A stretch of 64,000 nt of DNA from CAISCU01 sp051861545 (GCA_051861545.1 JBIMKP010000011.1:45245-109244), one strand, 5' to 3'; shown: positions 1-9,942, numbered from the stretch's first letter. Made by a program: numbers and translations. The notes: generated by a model not told the origin, from the sequence alone.

Positions 1-211
1 TTGACGCGGAGCATAAATTTTGGCCAAGTACTTTGAAAAATACTTGAAATTATTATCATGAGTCTCCTCTTTTTAACAACATTCTCCAACAATTGGAAGG
101 GACATAATAATTTTGTTTTGAATTGTTTAAGCCTTCTGTTTTTATAAAAAGATAATTATCTCTAAACAATTATTATTAGATCCAAACTACTTCCCTCAAC
201 TACCCAACAAA

Positions 212-244
212 AAAGCCCTTCAGCAATTACTACTAAAGGGCTTT
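212..244 (-). terminator. Rho-independent terminator of cphA
   Basis: A 9-10 bp inverted repeat (AAAGCCCTT at 212-220 against AAGGGCTTT at 236-244) lies just past the cphA stop codon. Read on the minus strand it is followed by a run of T (complement of 209-214). It would end transcription of cphA and could act in both directions. Confidence 0.8.
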
Positions 245-249
245 CTTTT

Positions 250-2904
250 TTATTCCGCTACTTCACTTCTTTCAAATTTGCCGAATTCCATTTCGCCGGC
301 ATCGTCCATTTCTTTGAGTTTCATAATTTGGTCGAGGGCATCTGGAACTACATCGCTGCAAATGGTTATAAAGCTATTTTTGCTTGCATTTTTAATGGCG
401 TAATCAATGGCTTCAGTTTCCTTTTTAATAACAGTTACTTTTTTGTTCGGATCAATTTCAGAAATTCCTTTCATCATCAAATCAATGATTTCTTGTTCGG
501 TTCTGCCTCTTAGGTTTTTATCCTGACGAATAATCACTTCATTGAACATAGAAGCGGCCATTTTACCTAATGCAACGGTATCTTCATCTCTTCTATCACC
601 AACACCGGCGATAATACCAACATGGTGCGCTTCAATCTTCGATAACATATCTGCAATGGCTGTAAAACCTGCTGCATTGTGCGCGTAGTCTACCATCACT
701 TCAAAGTTTTTGAACCTGAAGATATTCATCCTTCCCGGTGTTTGTGCTGGTCCCGGTATGAAGGTTTGAAGTGCAATGCGCATGTCTTCAATTTTGAAGT
801 TTCTTACAAATCCAGCCAATAAGGTTGGAAGAATATTTTGTACATTATACAAAGCTTTTCCGCCATATGTCAAAGGAATATTTACCGCTTTTTCAACCCT
901 AATTTTCCAGGTTCCTTTGCTAATGGTTACATATCCGTTTTCGTAAATGGCAGCCAATCCACCAGCTTCAATATGCTTTTTCAATAAAGGATTGCTTTCA
1001 TCCATAGAGAAATAAGCTACCTTACATTTTAAGTCTTTTGCCATCGATGCAGCCCATTTATTGTCTGCATTTAAAATGGCATATCCACCCGGTAAAACAC
1101 TTTCTGGCACTACAGATTTTACTCTGGTTAATTGCTCAATGGTATCAATATCAGACAAACCTAAATGGTCTTCTGCAACATTGGTAACAATAGCAATATC
1201 ACAATTATGAAAGCCCAATCCCGACCTTAAAATTCCACCTCTTGCACATTCCAAAACAGCAAAATCAACGGTTGGGTCTTTTAATACAAACTCTGCACTA
1301 ACTGGTCCGGTGCAATCGCCACGCATCATCAATTGATTTTGAATGTAAATTCCATCGGTTGTGGTATAACCTACTTTATGTCCCATGGTTTTTACCATAT
1401 GCGCCATTAAACGAGTAGTGGTAGTTTTACCATTGGTACCAGTAACAGCAATAATCGGAATTCTTGCAGAACTTCCTGGAGGATATAACATATCAATTAC
1501 TGGCTCAGCCACATTTCTTGGTAAACCAATGGCTGGGTCGATATGCATTCTAAAACCTGGAGCCGCATTTACTTCTAAAATAGCACCACCATTTTGAGAA
1601 ACTGGCTCCGATAAATTTTCAGCCATGATATCAATTCCACAAATATCTAAACCAATAATTCGGGCAATCCTTTCACACATAAAAATATTATCGGGATGCA
1701 CCATATCAGTAACATCGGTTGCTGTTCCGCCAGTACTTAAATTGGCAGTTGGTTTCAACCACAATTCTTCATCTTTAGGTAAAACAGTATCCAATGTCAA
1801 TCCCTTTTTGTTCAAGATATCCATGGTGAATTCATCAACCTTAATAGAGGTTAATGTTTTCTCATGTCCATAACCTCTTCTTGGGTCTAAATTGGTGATA
1901 TCAATAAGTTCTTGAATGCTGTGTTTTCCATCACCAGTTACCGCAGCAGGTTTTCGAATGGCAGCAGCAACAAATTTGTAATTAATTACTAAAACTCGGT
2001 GATCTTGTCCTGTAATGAATCTTTCTACAATTACACCACGTGAGTATTTTTTCGCAGCCTCTAAACCTTTTACTGCATCCTCCCAATTTCTAATATTGGT
2101 GGTAGCACCTTTTCCGTGGTTTCCATCAACAGGTTTGGTAACAATAGGATATTTAACACTTTCAATAGCTGCTTGTAAACCTTCTTCTGTATAAACAATT
2201 CTTCCTTTTGGAACAGGAATTTCGGCAGCTTCTAATAGATTTTTAGTTTCTTCTTTATCGCAAGCAATATCAACAGCAATACTTCCAGTTGTGCTGGCAA
2301 TGGTAGCACGAATTCGTTTTTGATTAATACCATAACCTAACTGAACAAGTGAGCGTTTGTTTAAACGGATATAAGGAATTCCTCTGGCTACAGCTTCATC
2401 AACAATACAACCAGTACTTGGGCCCAGACGTTCGTCTTCACGAATTTCTCTTAAAGTTTGAATATCTTCATCTAAAGAAAACTCTTCACCCGAAATTAAA
2501 TATTCAGCAACTTTAACAGCAGCTCTTGCGGCATAAATACCGGCTTTTTCTTCCATGTAATTAAAAACTACATTGTATACACCTTCTTTCGATGCGCTTC
2601 TGGTTCTTCCAAAACCACAATCCATTCCGGCAAGCGTTTGAAGTTCTAGAGCGATATGTTCAATTACATGTCCCATCCAAGTTCCTTCTTTAACACGTTT
2701 AAAGAAACCACCTGCTGTACTTTCAGAGCATCTATGAGAATACATACTTGGAAATTTGGCTTCCAATCTCTCTGAGAATCCATCAATTAAATTGGTTGGT
2801 TTTTGTTCTAGGTCTTCAAGATCAAGACGCATTTGAATGAGTTTGTGGCGACGTACACTCCAGTAATTTGGGCCACGCATAACTTTAATATCTAGTATTC
2901 TCAT
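250..2904 (-). CDS. cphA: Cyanophycin synthetase
   Basis: CphA polymerises aspartate and arginine, with ATP, into the storage polymer cyanophycin (multi-L-arginyl-poly-L-aspartate) in the cytoplasm. The 884-residue product has the expected order: N-terminal domain, ATP-grasp domain with the glycine-rich KPVDGNHGKGATT segment near residues 255-268, and a Mur-ligase-like C-terminal half with the P-loop GTNGKTTTT near residues 488-496. The start is placed at the ATG whose complement is 2902-2904 (MRILDIKVMRGPNYWS), because family members begin here; the frame stays open for 21 more codons upstream. Length fits bacterial CphA (about 870-900 residues). The cyanophycinase and isoaspartyl peptidase lie within 11 kb but in separate transcription units. 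The identification is firm; activity is inferred. Confidence 0.96.
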   Translation of the reverse strand: MRILDIKVMRGPNYWSVRRHKLIQMRLDLEDLEQKPTNLIDGFSERLEAKFPSMYSHRCSESTAGGFFKRVKEGTWMGHVIEHIALELQTLAGMDCGFGRTRSASKEGVYNVVFNYMEEKAGIYAARAAVKVAEYLISGEEFSLDEDIQTLREIREDERLGPSTGCIVDEAVARGIPYIRLNKRSLVQLGYGINQKRIRATIASTTGSIAVDIACDKEETKNLLEAAEIPVPKGRIVYTEEGLQAAIESVKYPIVTKPVDGNHGKGATTNIRNWEDAVKGLEAAKKYSRGVIVERFITGQDHRVLVINYKFVAAAIRKPAAVTGDGKHSIQELIDITNLDPRRGYGHEKTLTSIKVDEFTMDILNKKGLTLDTVLPKDEELWLKPTANLSTGGTATDVTDMVHPDNIFMCERIARIIGLDICGIDIMAENLSEPVSQNGGAILEVNAAPGFRMHIDPAIGLPRNVAEPVIDMLYPPGSSARIPIIAVTGTNGKTTTTRLMAHMVKTMGHKVGYTTTDGIYIQNQLMMRGDCTGPVSAEFVLKDPTVDFAVLECARGGILRSGLGFHNCDIAIVTNVAEDHLGLSDIDTIEQLTRVKSVVPESVLPGGYAILNADNKWAASMAKDLKCKVAYFSMDESNPLLKKHIEAGGLAAIYENGYVTISKGTWKIRVEKAVNIPLTYGGKALYNVQNILPTLLAGFVRNFKIEDMRIALQTFIPGPAQTPGRMNIFRFKNFEVMVDYAHNAAGFTAIADMLSKIEAHHVGIIAGVGDRRDEDTVALGKMAASMFNEVIIRQDKNLRGRTEQEIIDLMMKGISEIDPNKKVTVIKKETEAIDYAIKNASKNSFITICSDVVPDALDQIMKLKEMDDAGEMEFGKFERSEVAE

Positions 2905-3131
2905 GATAAAGGGATTGTTGTTTTTTTTGAAACCATTTAATTCCATTTGGAAGGGCTTCGTAAACAATTATAAATAATTAATAAGTCAATTGCCAATTTA
3001 TAGGCGCCTTTATTAATTTCATTGCTTATCTTGACAATTTACGCTGTAGATTTTTTACTTAAATCAACTTAATTTTATGAAAAATGTAAACGCTTTACTG
3101 AATTTCTTATATTTAGAGGTTAAAATTAAGC

Positions 3132-3890
3132 ATGGAAAAAAGTATTTCTGTTTTTATAGTTGATGATGAACCTCGTGCGCTTGAAACATTGAGTAAATCA
3201 TTAACATCCTTTTTTACAAATGTTGAGATTGTTGGAACTGCCAATACCATAATTGATGCATTTAATGGCATCAACCAAACTAAACCACAACTGGTTTTTT
3301 TAGATATTGAAATGGGTAGTGAAAACGGTTTTCAATTATTAGAAAAATTTGATTCCATTCAGTTTCATGTGGCATTTGTTACTGCTCATGAAGAATTTGC
3401 TTTAAAAGCTATTAAGTTTTCGGCCTTAGATTATATCATAAAACCTCCTGCAATCTCCGACTTAAAAGCTGTTTTAGTAAAATTAGAAAATAAAGAAGGA
3501 AGAATTGAAGAGAATCTAAAGGTGAAACAGATGTTTGGTAACTTTTTAACGCCAGATAAAAGCGAACACAAAATTACAGTTGCAATAGCCGATGGATACG
3601 ATTTTATAAAGGTGAGTGATATTCTTTATCTTTTGGCTGATGGCAGTTACACGGTTTTTCAACTCAAAAATCAACAAAAAATTACCACTTCCAAAAGCCT
3701 CAAATTTTATGAAAGTGTGCTTGATTCCTATGGGTTTTTCAGGATTCATAATTCAACTTTTATCAATATTAAATACATCAAACGAATTAGCAAATCGGCT
3801 GGTGGTTCTGTAATTATGGAAGACAATTGCGAATTCAGCATCAGCAAAACTAGAAAAGATGAGTTTTTAGAATTATTGGCATTGAAATAA
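3132..3890 (+). CDS. LytTR-family response regulator
   Basis: A cytoplasmic response regulator of 252 residues. The N-terminal receiver domain shows the acidic pair DDE at 11-13, the phospho-acceptor Asp58 in LVFLDIEMG and the conserved lysine in DYIIKPP near residue 109. The C-terminal half, about 145-250, is a LytTR DNA-binding domain (ILYLLADGSYTVF, then FFRIHNSTFINIKYI). It sits 6 nt upstream of a TPR histidine kinase of the LytS/YehU type, so the two are almost certainly a cognate pair, regulator first. LytTR regulators usually bind paired direct repeats; no clear target pair was recognised in this window, so the regulated genes are unknown. The downstream esterase operon is one candidate by position only. 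Confidence 0.93.
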   Translation: MEKSISVFIVDDEPRALETLSKSLTSFFTNVEIVGTANTIIDAFNGINQTKPQLVFLDIEMGSENGFQLLEKFDSIQFHVAFVTAHEEFALKAIKFSALDYIIKPPAISDLKAVLVKLENKEGRIEENLKVKQMFGNFLTPDKSEHKITVAIADGYDFIKVSDILYLLADGSYTVFQLKNQQKITTSKSLKFYESVLDSYGFFRIHNSTFINIKYIKRISKSAGGSVIMEDNCEFSISKTRKDEFLELLALK

Positions 3891-3896
3891 GTATAT

Positions 3897-5753
3897 ATGA
3901 AACATCAAATCAAAATGAATCAATTCAAGTTTTCTTATTTCAAGCGCTTTAGTTTATTACTAATTTTCTGTTTTTTTCTGTTTGATTTTACCTCACTTAA
4001 AGCAGGCAGTTTAGATAGTTTATTGAAGGATGCTTTACAAGAGAAAGAACCCAAAAAACACAGTGAAAAGTATCTAACTTATATAAATAAATTGTCTGCT
4101 GAAAAAAGAGATTCAGCAGCAAAACTTCTTCTTATATATGAAGATGAATGTAAAACTGAAAACTTTGATTTCGGAAGAGCTCGCTCAATGTCGTTAAGAG
4201 CTTGGTTTAAAAACTATGATGGCAAATATGAAGAAGGATTAAGGTTGTTGAGAGAAGCTGAAATCATTCATAAAAGTGTAAATGATTCTATTGGTTTAGC
4301 ACTTACTTTTAATAGAATTGGTATTGTTAATCTTAGATACAAAAGGTATGATGATGCTGTAAAATATGTAAATCTATCTTTGACTTATTATTTAAGGTTA
4401 AATGATAGCGTTAAAGTTGATGTTGCTTATAATAATCTGGGAACTATTTATGTAGAATTAGAGAAATTCGACAAAGCCATTGCGTATTTCAAAAAGACCA
4501 TTGAAATGCGTAAAGCAAATCGAAATTATTATTGGTTAGGTTATGCTTATTACAATACTGCAGAAGCTTTTTTAGGAATGCCTCAACTCGATAGTGCTGA
4601 TTATTATTACCAATTATCCTTAAAGGTTTTCCAAGATTTAACAGAAACAGGCTCAGTTCCACCTATGGTTGATATGGGTGTTGGTCAGTTTTATTTTAAA
4701 AAGGGTGATTTAAAACAAGCCATTTTTTATGTTTCTAAGGGATTAAATAAAGCAAAAGAAATCGATCATAAAGAACTTATTCTTCAAGGTTCTGCATTGT
4801 TAAGTGATTTGTATGCAGAAAGCAAAGATTTTAAATCGGCTTATGAGGCACAGAATGAATACTTGGAACTTAAGAATTATATTGATAGTACCAACAATTT
4901 TTCACAAATAACAGAGATAGAAGAAAAGTACAAAAATGCTGAAAAGGAGGTTGAAATAGAGCGTTTAAATTCTGCTAAACTTGATGCAGATAACAAAGCT
5001 CAGAATTTTCTTTTTTATACAATTGGACTACTATTTATCCTGATTTTGTCTGCTGCGCTACTTTGGATTTTCTGGCAAAAAAGAAATCAAACAGATAAAA
5101 TAAAAAGGGCAGAAATGAATGCGAAAATTGCTGAAGCCAAAATGTTTGCTTTGAAGGCTCAAATGAATCCGCATTTTGTTTTTAATTGTATCAATACAGC
5201 TCAAAATTTTGTATTGAATAATAAAAAGGAACGTGCTTACGAATACCTTTCTGATTTTGCCAAATTGCTAAGATTGGTAATGGAAAATTCTTCAAAACTT
5301 TATATTCCTATTGAAGATGAATTGCAGCAAATACGCTTGTATATTGAACTAGAATCTATAAGATTTGAGAAACGTTTTGGATACCGAATTTTTGTTGACC
5401 CTGAGCTAGAAAATGGAGTGTATGAAATTCCAGGTATGATTTTACAACCTTTGATAGAAAATGCTATTGGACATGGATTAATAAATCGTACAGAAGAGGG
5501 TGGGGAACTATTTCTTCAATTGAGTTTATCTGGTGAAAAGGTAATTTGTGAACTTAGCGATAATGGTGTTGGTAGGAAAAAGGCGGCTGAGATAAAAGCG
5601 AAAAAGAGTTTGCATTATAGTTCGGCAGCAATTCCCAATATCAAAGAAAGATTGATTATGCTGGAGGGCCAATACAAATTAGAAATCATTGATTTAATGG
5701 ATAAAGGAATCGCGCTTGGAACAAAAGTTATATTAGAATTGCCTTATAAATAG
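3897..5753 (+). CDS. TPR-containing sensor histidine kinase (His_kinase/LytS type)
   Basis: This is a 618-residue membrane kinase. An N-terminal hydrophobic segment (about 16-36) serves as signal or anchor, tetratricopeptide-like repeats fill about 90-340 (for example SVKVDVAYNNLGTIYVELEKF), and a transmembrane helix lies near 373-393. A short coiled coil leads to the His_kinase motif QMNPHFVFN with the likely phospho-histidine near 424. A HATPase domain follows (LQPLIENAIGHGL, then DNGVGRKKA). The family typically reads QMNPHFIFNSLN; FVFNCIN is a mild variant. The ATG at 3897 lies 6 nt after the regulator stop; an alternative ATG lies 15 nt further on. The input signal is unknown; the periplasmic TPR domain suggests sensing through protein contacts. 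Confidence 0.92.
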   Translation: MKHQIKMNQFKFSYFKRFSLLLIFCFFLFDFTSLKAGSLDSLLKDALQEKEPKKHSEKYLTYINKLSAEKRDSAAKLLLIYEDECKTENFDFGRARSMSLRAWFKNYDGKYEEGLRLLREAEIIHKSVNDSIGLALTFNRIGIVNLRYKRYDDAVKYVNLSLTYYLRLNDSVKVDVAYNNLGTIYVELEKFDKAIAYFKKTIEMRKANRNYYWLGYAYYNTAEAFLGMPQLDSADYYYQLSLKVFQDLTETGSVPPMVDMGVGQFYFKKGDLKQAIFYVSKGLNKAKEIDHKELILQGSALLSDLYAESKDFKSAYEAQNEYLELKNYIDSTNNFSQITEIEEKYKNAEKEVEIERLNSAKLDADNKAQNFLFYTIGLLFILILSAALLWIFWQKRNQTDKIKRAEMNAKIAEAKMFALKAQMNPHFVFNCINTAQNFVLNNKKERAYEYLSDFAKLLRLVMENSSKLYIPIEDELQQIRLYIELESIRFEKRFGYRIFVDPELENGVYEIPGMILQPLIENAIGHGLINRTEEGGELFLQLSLSGEKVICELSDNGVGRKKAAEIKAKKSLHYSSAAIPNIKERLIMLEGQYKLEIIDLMDKGIALGTKVILELPYK

Positions 5754-5810
5754 TGCCTGTTTCTGTCTTTTTCAGCGTGCCCTAAATAGAATTTTCTATC
5801 AATTGGAAAT

Positions 5811-5835
5811 TATCATTCACAAAGTCTGAATGATA
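5811..5835 (+). terminator. Inverted repeat after the LytTR/kinase pair
   Basis: TATCATTCA (5811-5819) and TGAATGATA (5827-5835) form a perfect 9-bp inverted repeat with a 7-nt loop, 58 nt past the kinase stop. No good T-run follows, so it may be a weak terminator or a protein-binding dyad in front of the esterase operon. Confidence 0.35.
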
Positions 5836-5922
5836 GTTGATGGTCCCAAATGTGCTATCTACAAATTCTGGCGATTTTCTTTTTTTCATGAAAGTAGTTT
5901 TGAATCATAAATCAACACTATC

Positions 5923-7797
5923 ATGAAACAATTTATCCTTACTTCATTTCTTTGTTTTTTGGCTCTTATCAGCTTAAAAGCACAAACAGGTTCTTTTAAT
6001 AAAGTTGTTTTGTTTAATGGCGAAACCCGACAAATCTCTTTTTATGTTCCAACAAATTACGATTCTACGAAACAAGTTGGCTTGGTAGTTTGCTTACATG
6101 GTTTGGGTGATAACTCCTCAAATTTTAGGAATGCTGCGATTAATTCGCTGAAATGGCACACTATTTTTTCGAATTCTATTTTGGTTTTTCCTGATGGTGG
6201 AAACGATGCCAATAGCGATTTTTATGCGCCTTTAGGTGATGAATCTTTTATAGAAACCGCTATCAATTATTGCAAGAATAACTACAATATCAATTCTAAT
6301 GATGTTATTTTACAAGGCTTCTCATTAGGCGGAAGAAGTGCTTTGAAGTATGGTTTAGATTATCCAACTTCTTTTAAGGCTTTGTTGCTGAATACGCCAG
6401 CTTTACAAGGATTGTTGGATTTGCAAAATAAGCCCAATATAAGTTTGGGTTATCAATTTGAAAATGCTTCATCATTGCCTATTTTTATTTCTGTAGGTAC
6501 CGCCGATGATGCTTATTTTAGTCTGAATGAACAATTAGCTTATAAGCTGAAATTGTATAAAGCTCCAGTTTATTTCCAGAAGATAAACGGCATGGGACAT
6601 ACTATTGCGGTGAATGCTCAAATTAGGAAATGTTTGAATTTCTTCGAACAAAAAGCTGTTTTAGCAAAAGACATTGAGTTGTTTGATGTAACATCTCCGC
6701 TTAATGTTTGTTCCAATACTTTTATGGCTGATTGTTTCATTAGGAACAATGGTGCATCAAACATACAAAGCTTTAAAATCAAACTAAAAATAGGTGAACA
6801 ATTGATTGAAAAATCGATGGATATTTTAATTAAACCGAATGATTTTGTAAAGATTCCCGTAGAAGTTTTAGTTATTGATAAAAACCAAAATTCTTTTGCT
6901 GTTTCTGTTGTTTTTATAGATGATGATTCAACAAATAATTTCATTACAAAATCCATCAGTTTAAAGTCAATTAGCCAAGAAGCTATTATTAAAGATGGTT
7001 TCGAGAATTTAAATAATTGGGCCATTCAAAAATCTGGAAGTTTGTTTGAATGGTATTTAGATGATGTGACAAAAAAATCAGGAAACAAATCTTTGGGTTC
7101 ATTTAATACCATTCTGTATTTTAATACTTTAAATAGTGTTGAATCGGTAGTTTCGAAGGCTATTGATTTAAGTAAAATCGACAAGAAAACTTTGAGTTTT
7201 GATGTAGCTTTTAATTATACCAAATATACGCCGCCTTATTTTTCTAAAGAGACCAATTTTTCAGATTCATTAGAACTTCAAATATCTACTGATTGCGGAA
7301 ACACTTTTCAAACCATTTACAAAAAGGGCGGAAAAGAATTAGCAACAACAGCCGAACCCATGTTGAATCCATTGAATATTTCACAACTTGATTTCAATCC
7401 AACAAATGAAGAATGGAGAAGAGAAATTATAGACTTAAAGAATTATGCTTCTAGTTTAAATGCCATTTTTAAAATCAATTGTATCTCTGGAATGGGTGGT
7501 GTGCTCAATATCGATAATTTATCTTTTGGTGAAGATGTAATGTCTGTGAAACAAGTTAGAAGGGAAGAAAAGAATTTTACACTGTATCCTAATCCTGCAA
7601 GTGATTTCATTTCTTTTGATTTAGATGATGTGAATGCAATTGAAATATTTGATGCTCAAGGTAGATTGGTTCTTCAATCATCACAAAATCTCGATTCTAA
7701 AAGTCTTTCTGTTCATGCTTTACAAAACGGACTTTATACCCTAAAATTGATTGGTAATGATTTCAATGCTATAAAGAATTTATTGATTCAACATTAA
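5923..7797 (+). CDS. Secreted alpha/beta-hydrolase (esterase) with T9SS sorting domain
   Basis: A 624-residue exported protein. A signal peptide (about 1-20, ending SLKAQ) is followed by a hydrolase domain like polyhydroxybutyrate-depolymerase/feruloyl-esterase families: oxyanion segment CLHGLGDNSS, nucleophile elbow GFSLGG with the serine near 134, and candidate acid (GTADDAYF near 195) and histidine (GMGHT near 226). Residues about 250-530 look like adhesion or carbohydrate-binding-like beta domains. The C-terminus is a type A T9SS sorting domain (LYPNPASDFISFD to the end). It should act at the cell surface or outside the cell on an ester substrate that the sequence does not reveal. A -7-like TAGTTTTG lies at 5895-5902. 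It heads a tight operon with a lipoprotein (11 nt) and a membrane protein (7 nt). Confidence 0.85.
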   Translation: MKQFILTSFLCFLALISLKAQTGSFNKVVLFNGETRQISFYVPTNYDSTKQVGLVVCLHGLGDNSSNFRNAAINSLKWHTIFSNSILVFPDGGNDANSDFYAPLGDESFIETAINYCKNNYNINSNDVILQGFSLGGRSALKYGLDYPTSFKALLLNTPALQGLLDLQNKPNISLGYQFENASSLPIFISVGTADDAYFSLNEQLAYKLKLYKAPVYFQKINGMGHTIAVNAQIRKCLNFFEQKAVLAKDIELFDVTSPLNVCSNTFMADCFIRNNGASNIQSFKIKLKIGEQLIEKSMDILIKPNDFVKIPVEVLVIDKNQNSFAVSVVFIDDDSTNNFITKSISLKSISQEAIIKDGFENLNNWAIQKSGSLFEWYLDDVTKKSGNKSLGSFNTILYFNTLNSVESVVSKAIDLSKIDKKTLSFDVAFNYTKYTPPYFSKETNFSDSLELQISTDCGNTFQTIYKKGGKELATTAEPMLNPLNISQLDFNPTNEEWRREIIDLKNYASSLNAIFKINCISGMGGVLNIDNLSFGEDVMSVKQVRREEKNFTLYPNPASDFISFDLDDVNAIEIFDAQGRLVLQSSQNLDSKSLSVHALQNGLYTLKLIGNDFNAIKNLLIQH

Positions 7798-7808
7798 TTT
7801 TTAAAAAC

Positions 7809-8435
7809 ATGTTTTACAAAAGAGTTCTAACAAGTATAGGTCTTTTAGGCATATTGATTTTTGTTTCTTGCAGTGCAAATAAAACCGAAAATGCTACATT
7901 AACTAAAATCTATAAAGCTGATTTTTATGATTCAAGAAACAAGCTAGTACAATCTGATTCATTGGTTTACCAAGAATATGATGAAACCTTTTTGCTGGTT
8001 CAAAATAAGATTACATGGGATGTATTTCGAACTACCCAAGTCAATTCAACTACCCAAACAATAAAACATCAAACAGAAACTACAGGAATTGTTAAATCTA
8101 AGCAAGAGCTTTGGTTACATCCACCAAGGTTTAAGGCTTATGTTGATTTTACAGAATTCTCGGCTTTCCCAAGAGTGAAATTGCCTTTAAAGGATTCACT
8201 ACAATACAAGTCGAAATTGGACTTAGGTACATACGCTTCTAAAGAAAATGGAACAGAGGTTTTATCAACTTACGAACTTGTAAAAGCGGATTCTAATTAC
8301 ATTGTGAAAACAAAATCAACAAGCTTAAAAGGCATTTTTTATTCTGATTTTATTTACAATGAAAAAGCTGGTTTTAGTAGATTTCAATATATAAATCCAA
8401 AAGGAGAACAATTAATTATTCATCAAATAAAATAA
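7809..8435 (+). CDS. Putative lipoprotein of unknown function
   Basis: I do not recognise a family for this 208-residue protein. The N-terminus is a lipoprotein signal peptide: a hydrophobic stretch ends in the lipobox-like FVSC-S, with the acylated cysteine near residue 21. The rest is polar and beta-rich by appearance, without cysteine clusters or catalytic motifs that I can identify. It is 11 nt downstream of the secreted esterase and 7 nt upstream of a small membrane protein, so the three are probably co-transcribed and the lipoprotein may sit in the envelope with the esterase. Its role cannot be inferred beyond that. Confidence 0.7.
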   Translation: MFYKRVLTSIGLLGILIFVSCSANKTENATLTKIYKADFYDSRNKLVQSDSLVYQEYDETFLLVQNKITWDVFRTTQVNSTTQTIKHQTETTGIVKSKQELWLHPPRFKAYVDFTEFSAFPRVKLPLKDSLQYKSKLDLGTYASKENGTEVLSTYELVKADSNYIVKTKSTSLKGIFYSDFIYNEKAGFSRFQYINPKGEQLIIHQIK

Positions 8436-8442
8436 GTACATC

Positions 8443-8907
8443 ATGGCAAAAATAATTTTTAAAAGAACCCATCAGTGGGCTAATAAATTCAGAAATATTG
8501 AAGTTGATATCAATGGTTTAAAGAAACTTTCTATAGCTGATGGACAGGAACAACAAGTAGAAGTTGAAGCCGGAAAAATTGCGCTTTCTGCAAAAATAGA
8601 TTGGACAAAAAGCCCGATTTTGGAACTGGAACTTGCTGAAAACGAAACTAAAATTATTCACTTGGGCTGCAATGTAGAATTTGGCCTTTTGGAAAAAATA
8701 TTAACAGGTTTGAGTTTTGCTGTCTTAATAACATCAGTTTATTTCTTTGGTGAGATACCTTTTAAGTCGTGGTTGGCACTTCTATCTCTTTGGCTGATAA
8801 GGGATTTGGTGATTACAAAAGGTAAATCTATTTTCTATTATTTGAGTATTGGTCGCGATAAATATTTGTACCTAAAGCCCTTAAATGAGCGCACAAAATT
8901 GGCTTAA
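8443..8907 (+). CDS. Hypothetical membrane protein
   Basis: A 154-residue protein with a soluble N-terminal half that looks like a small beta domain (PEGA-like spacing: DINGLKKLSIADGQEQQVEV, then ELELAENETKII). Two closely spaced hydrophobic segments follow, at about 88-107 and 110-128. It is the third gene of the esterase-lipoprotein operon, 7 nt after the previous stop. No catalytic motif is visible and no name can be given. The stop at 8905-8907 lies 81 nt before cphB, and that gap contains its own promoter-like sequence, so cphB is probably not part of this operon. Confidence 0.65.
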   Translation: MAKIIFKRTHQWANKFRNIEVDINGLKKLSIADGQEQQVEVEAGKIALSAKIDWTKSPILELELAENETKIIHLGCNVEFGLLEKILTGLSFAVLITSVYFFGEIPFKSWLALLSLWLIRDLVITKGKSIFYYLSIGRDKYLYLKPLNERTKLA

Positions 8908-8934
8908 AAATCAGTTTGGGAAGAATTCCTGGTT

Positions 8935-8962
8935 TTGTATTAAAAGTTTTTGGTTTTCTTTG
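8935..8962 (+). promoter_or_regulatory. Candidate promoter of cphB
   Basis: TTG at 8935-8937, a 17-nt spacer and TTTCTTTG at 8955-8962 match the Bacteroidota pattern TTG-N17-23-TAnnTTTG with one mismatch. The start of transcription would fall about 20 nt before the TTG start codon. This suggests cphB is transcribed independently of the upstream operon. Confidence 0.4.
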
Positions 8963-8988
8963 CCGCCTCAACATTTTAGCTAAAGATT

Positions 8989-9858
8989 TTGGAATTACCT
9001 AAAGGAAAGCTCATCTCCATTGGCGGAGCAGAGGATAAAGGAACCGATTTAGAAACAGGATTTGTACAAAGAAACCGTCTTAATTTTTTTGAATTAGGCA
9101 TTCTAAAAAGAATTGTGGATGAAGTAGGTGGTCCCGAAAAACGAATTGAAGTTATTACAACCGCATCTTCTATTCCAGAAGAAGTGGGTGAAAACTACTT
9201 GGGTGCTTTTGGGAAAATTGGTTGTACCAATATTGGTATCATGCACATTAAAAAACGCGAAGAAGTTACTATTCCTGAGTATATCGAAAGAATTAAAGCT
9301 TGTGATGCAGTGATGTTTTCTGGTGGTGACCAATTGCGTTTGACTAGCATTTTTGGAGGTACCGAAATCTACCAAATTCTTCACGATCGTTTTAATGACG
9401 AAGATGGATTTATTGTAGCAGGAACCAGCGCAGGTGCAATGGCCATGAGTAATACCATGATTTACCAAGGGAAAAGCGATTTAGCTCACTTAAAAGGTGA
9501 AGTAAAATTAACTACAGGTTTGGCTTTCATTGGTAATGTTATCATCGATTCACATTTTGATAAAAGAGGTAGATTCAATCGTTTAGCACAAGCTGTTGCT
9601 AGCAATCCTCAGTGTATTGGAATTGGTTTGGGTGAAGATACTGGAGTGATTATTACAGCTGGAAACCGATTAGAAGTAGTAGGAAGTGGCGCTGTTGTTA
9701 TTGTAGATGGAAGAGATATTCGTCATACCAATATCACTGATGTTTCTATTGGAGAACCTATTTCTGTTGAAAACATTAAAGTGAATATTTTGGTAAGAGG
9801 AAATGCTTATTTGTTAAAGGAAAGAAAATTTGAAGTAGAAGCTGTTCATGCTTCTTAA
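8989..9858 (+). CDS. cphB: Cyanophycinase
   Basis: CphB is a serine exopeptidase that releases beta-aspartyl-arginine dipeptides from cyanophycin. The 289-residue product is of normal length and carries the nucleophile motif GTSAGAMAMS with Ser147, the FSGGDQLRLT segment, and the C-terminal IGIGLGEDTGVII segment typical of peptidase family S51 cyanophycinases. The start codon is TTG at 8989 (MELPKGKLISIGG): the next part is already conserved sequence and no ATG fits better. It works between CphA (synthesis, 250-2904) and the isoaspartyl peptidase (10036-10986, opposite strand), and together these close the cyanophycin cycle. A strong inverted repeat 18 nt past the stop probably ends its transcript. 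Confidence 0.95.
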   Translation: MELPKGKLISIGGAEDKGTDLETGFVQRNRLNFFELGILKRIVDEVGGPEKRIEVITTASSIPEEVGENYLGAFGKIGCTNIGIMHIKKREEVTIPEYIERIKACDAVMFSGGDQLRLTSIFGGTEIYQILHDRFNDEDGFIVAGTSAGAMAMSNTMIYQGKSDLAHLKGEVKLTTGLAFIGNVIIDSHFDKRGRFNRLAQAVASNPQCIGIGLGEDTGVIITAGNRLEVVGSGAVVIVDGRDIRHTNITDVSIGEPISVENIKVNILVRGNAYLLKERKFEVEAVHAS

Positions 9859-9876
9859 TATTTAATAACTTGATAA

Positions 9877-9912
9877 TGTACCGATAAGGAATTTCTACAA
9901 CTTATCGGTACA
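9877..9912 (+). terminator. Inverted repeat after cphB, probable terminator
   Basis: TGTACCGATAAG (9877-9888) and CTTATCGGTACA (9901-9912) form a perfect 12-bp stem with a 12-nt loop, starting 18 nt past the cphB stop. The following sequence is A+T-rich but lacks a clean T-run. Confidence 0.55.
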
Positions 9913-9942
9913 ATTTATAAAAATTGATGGCGTTTTAAAACC

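Noticed and set aside
1..59. Minus-strand frame opening at 57-59 and running off the left edge
   Set aside because: Only 19 codons are visible and they show no family motif; the region could equally be upstream non-coding DNA, so no gene is called.
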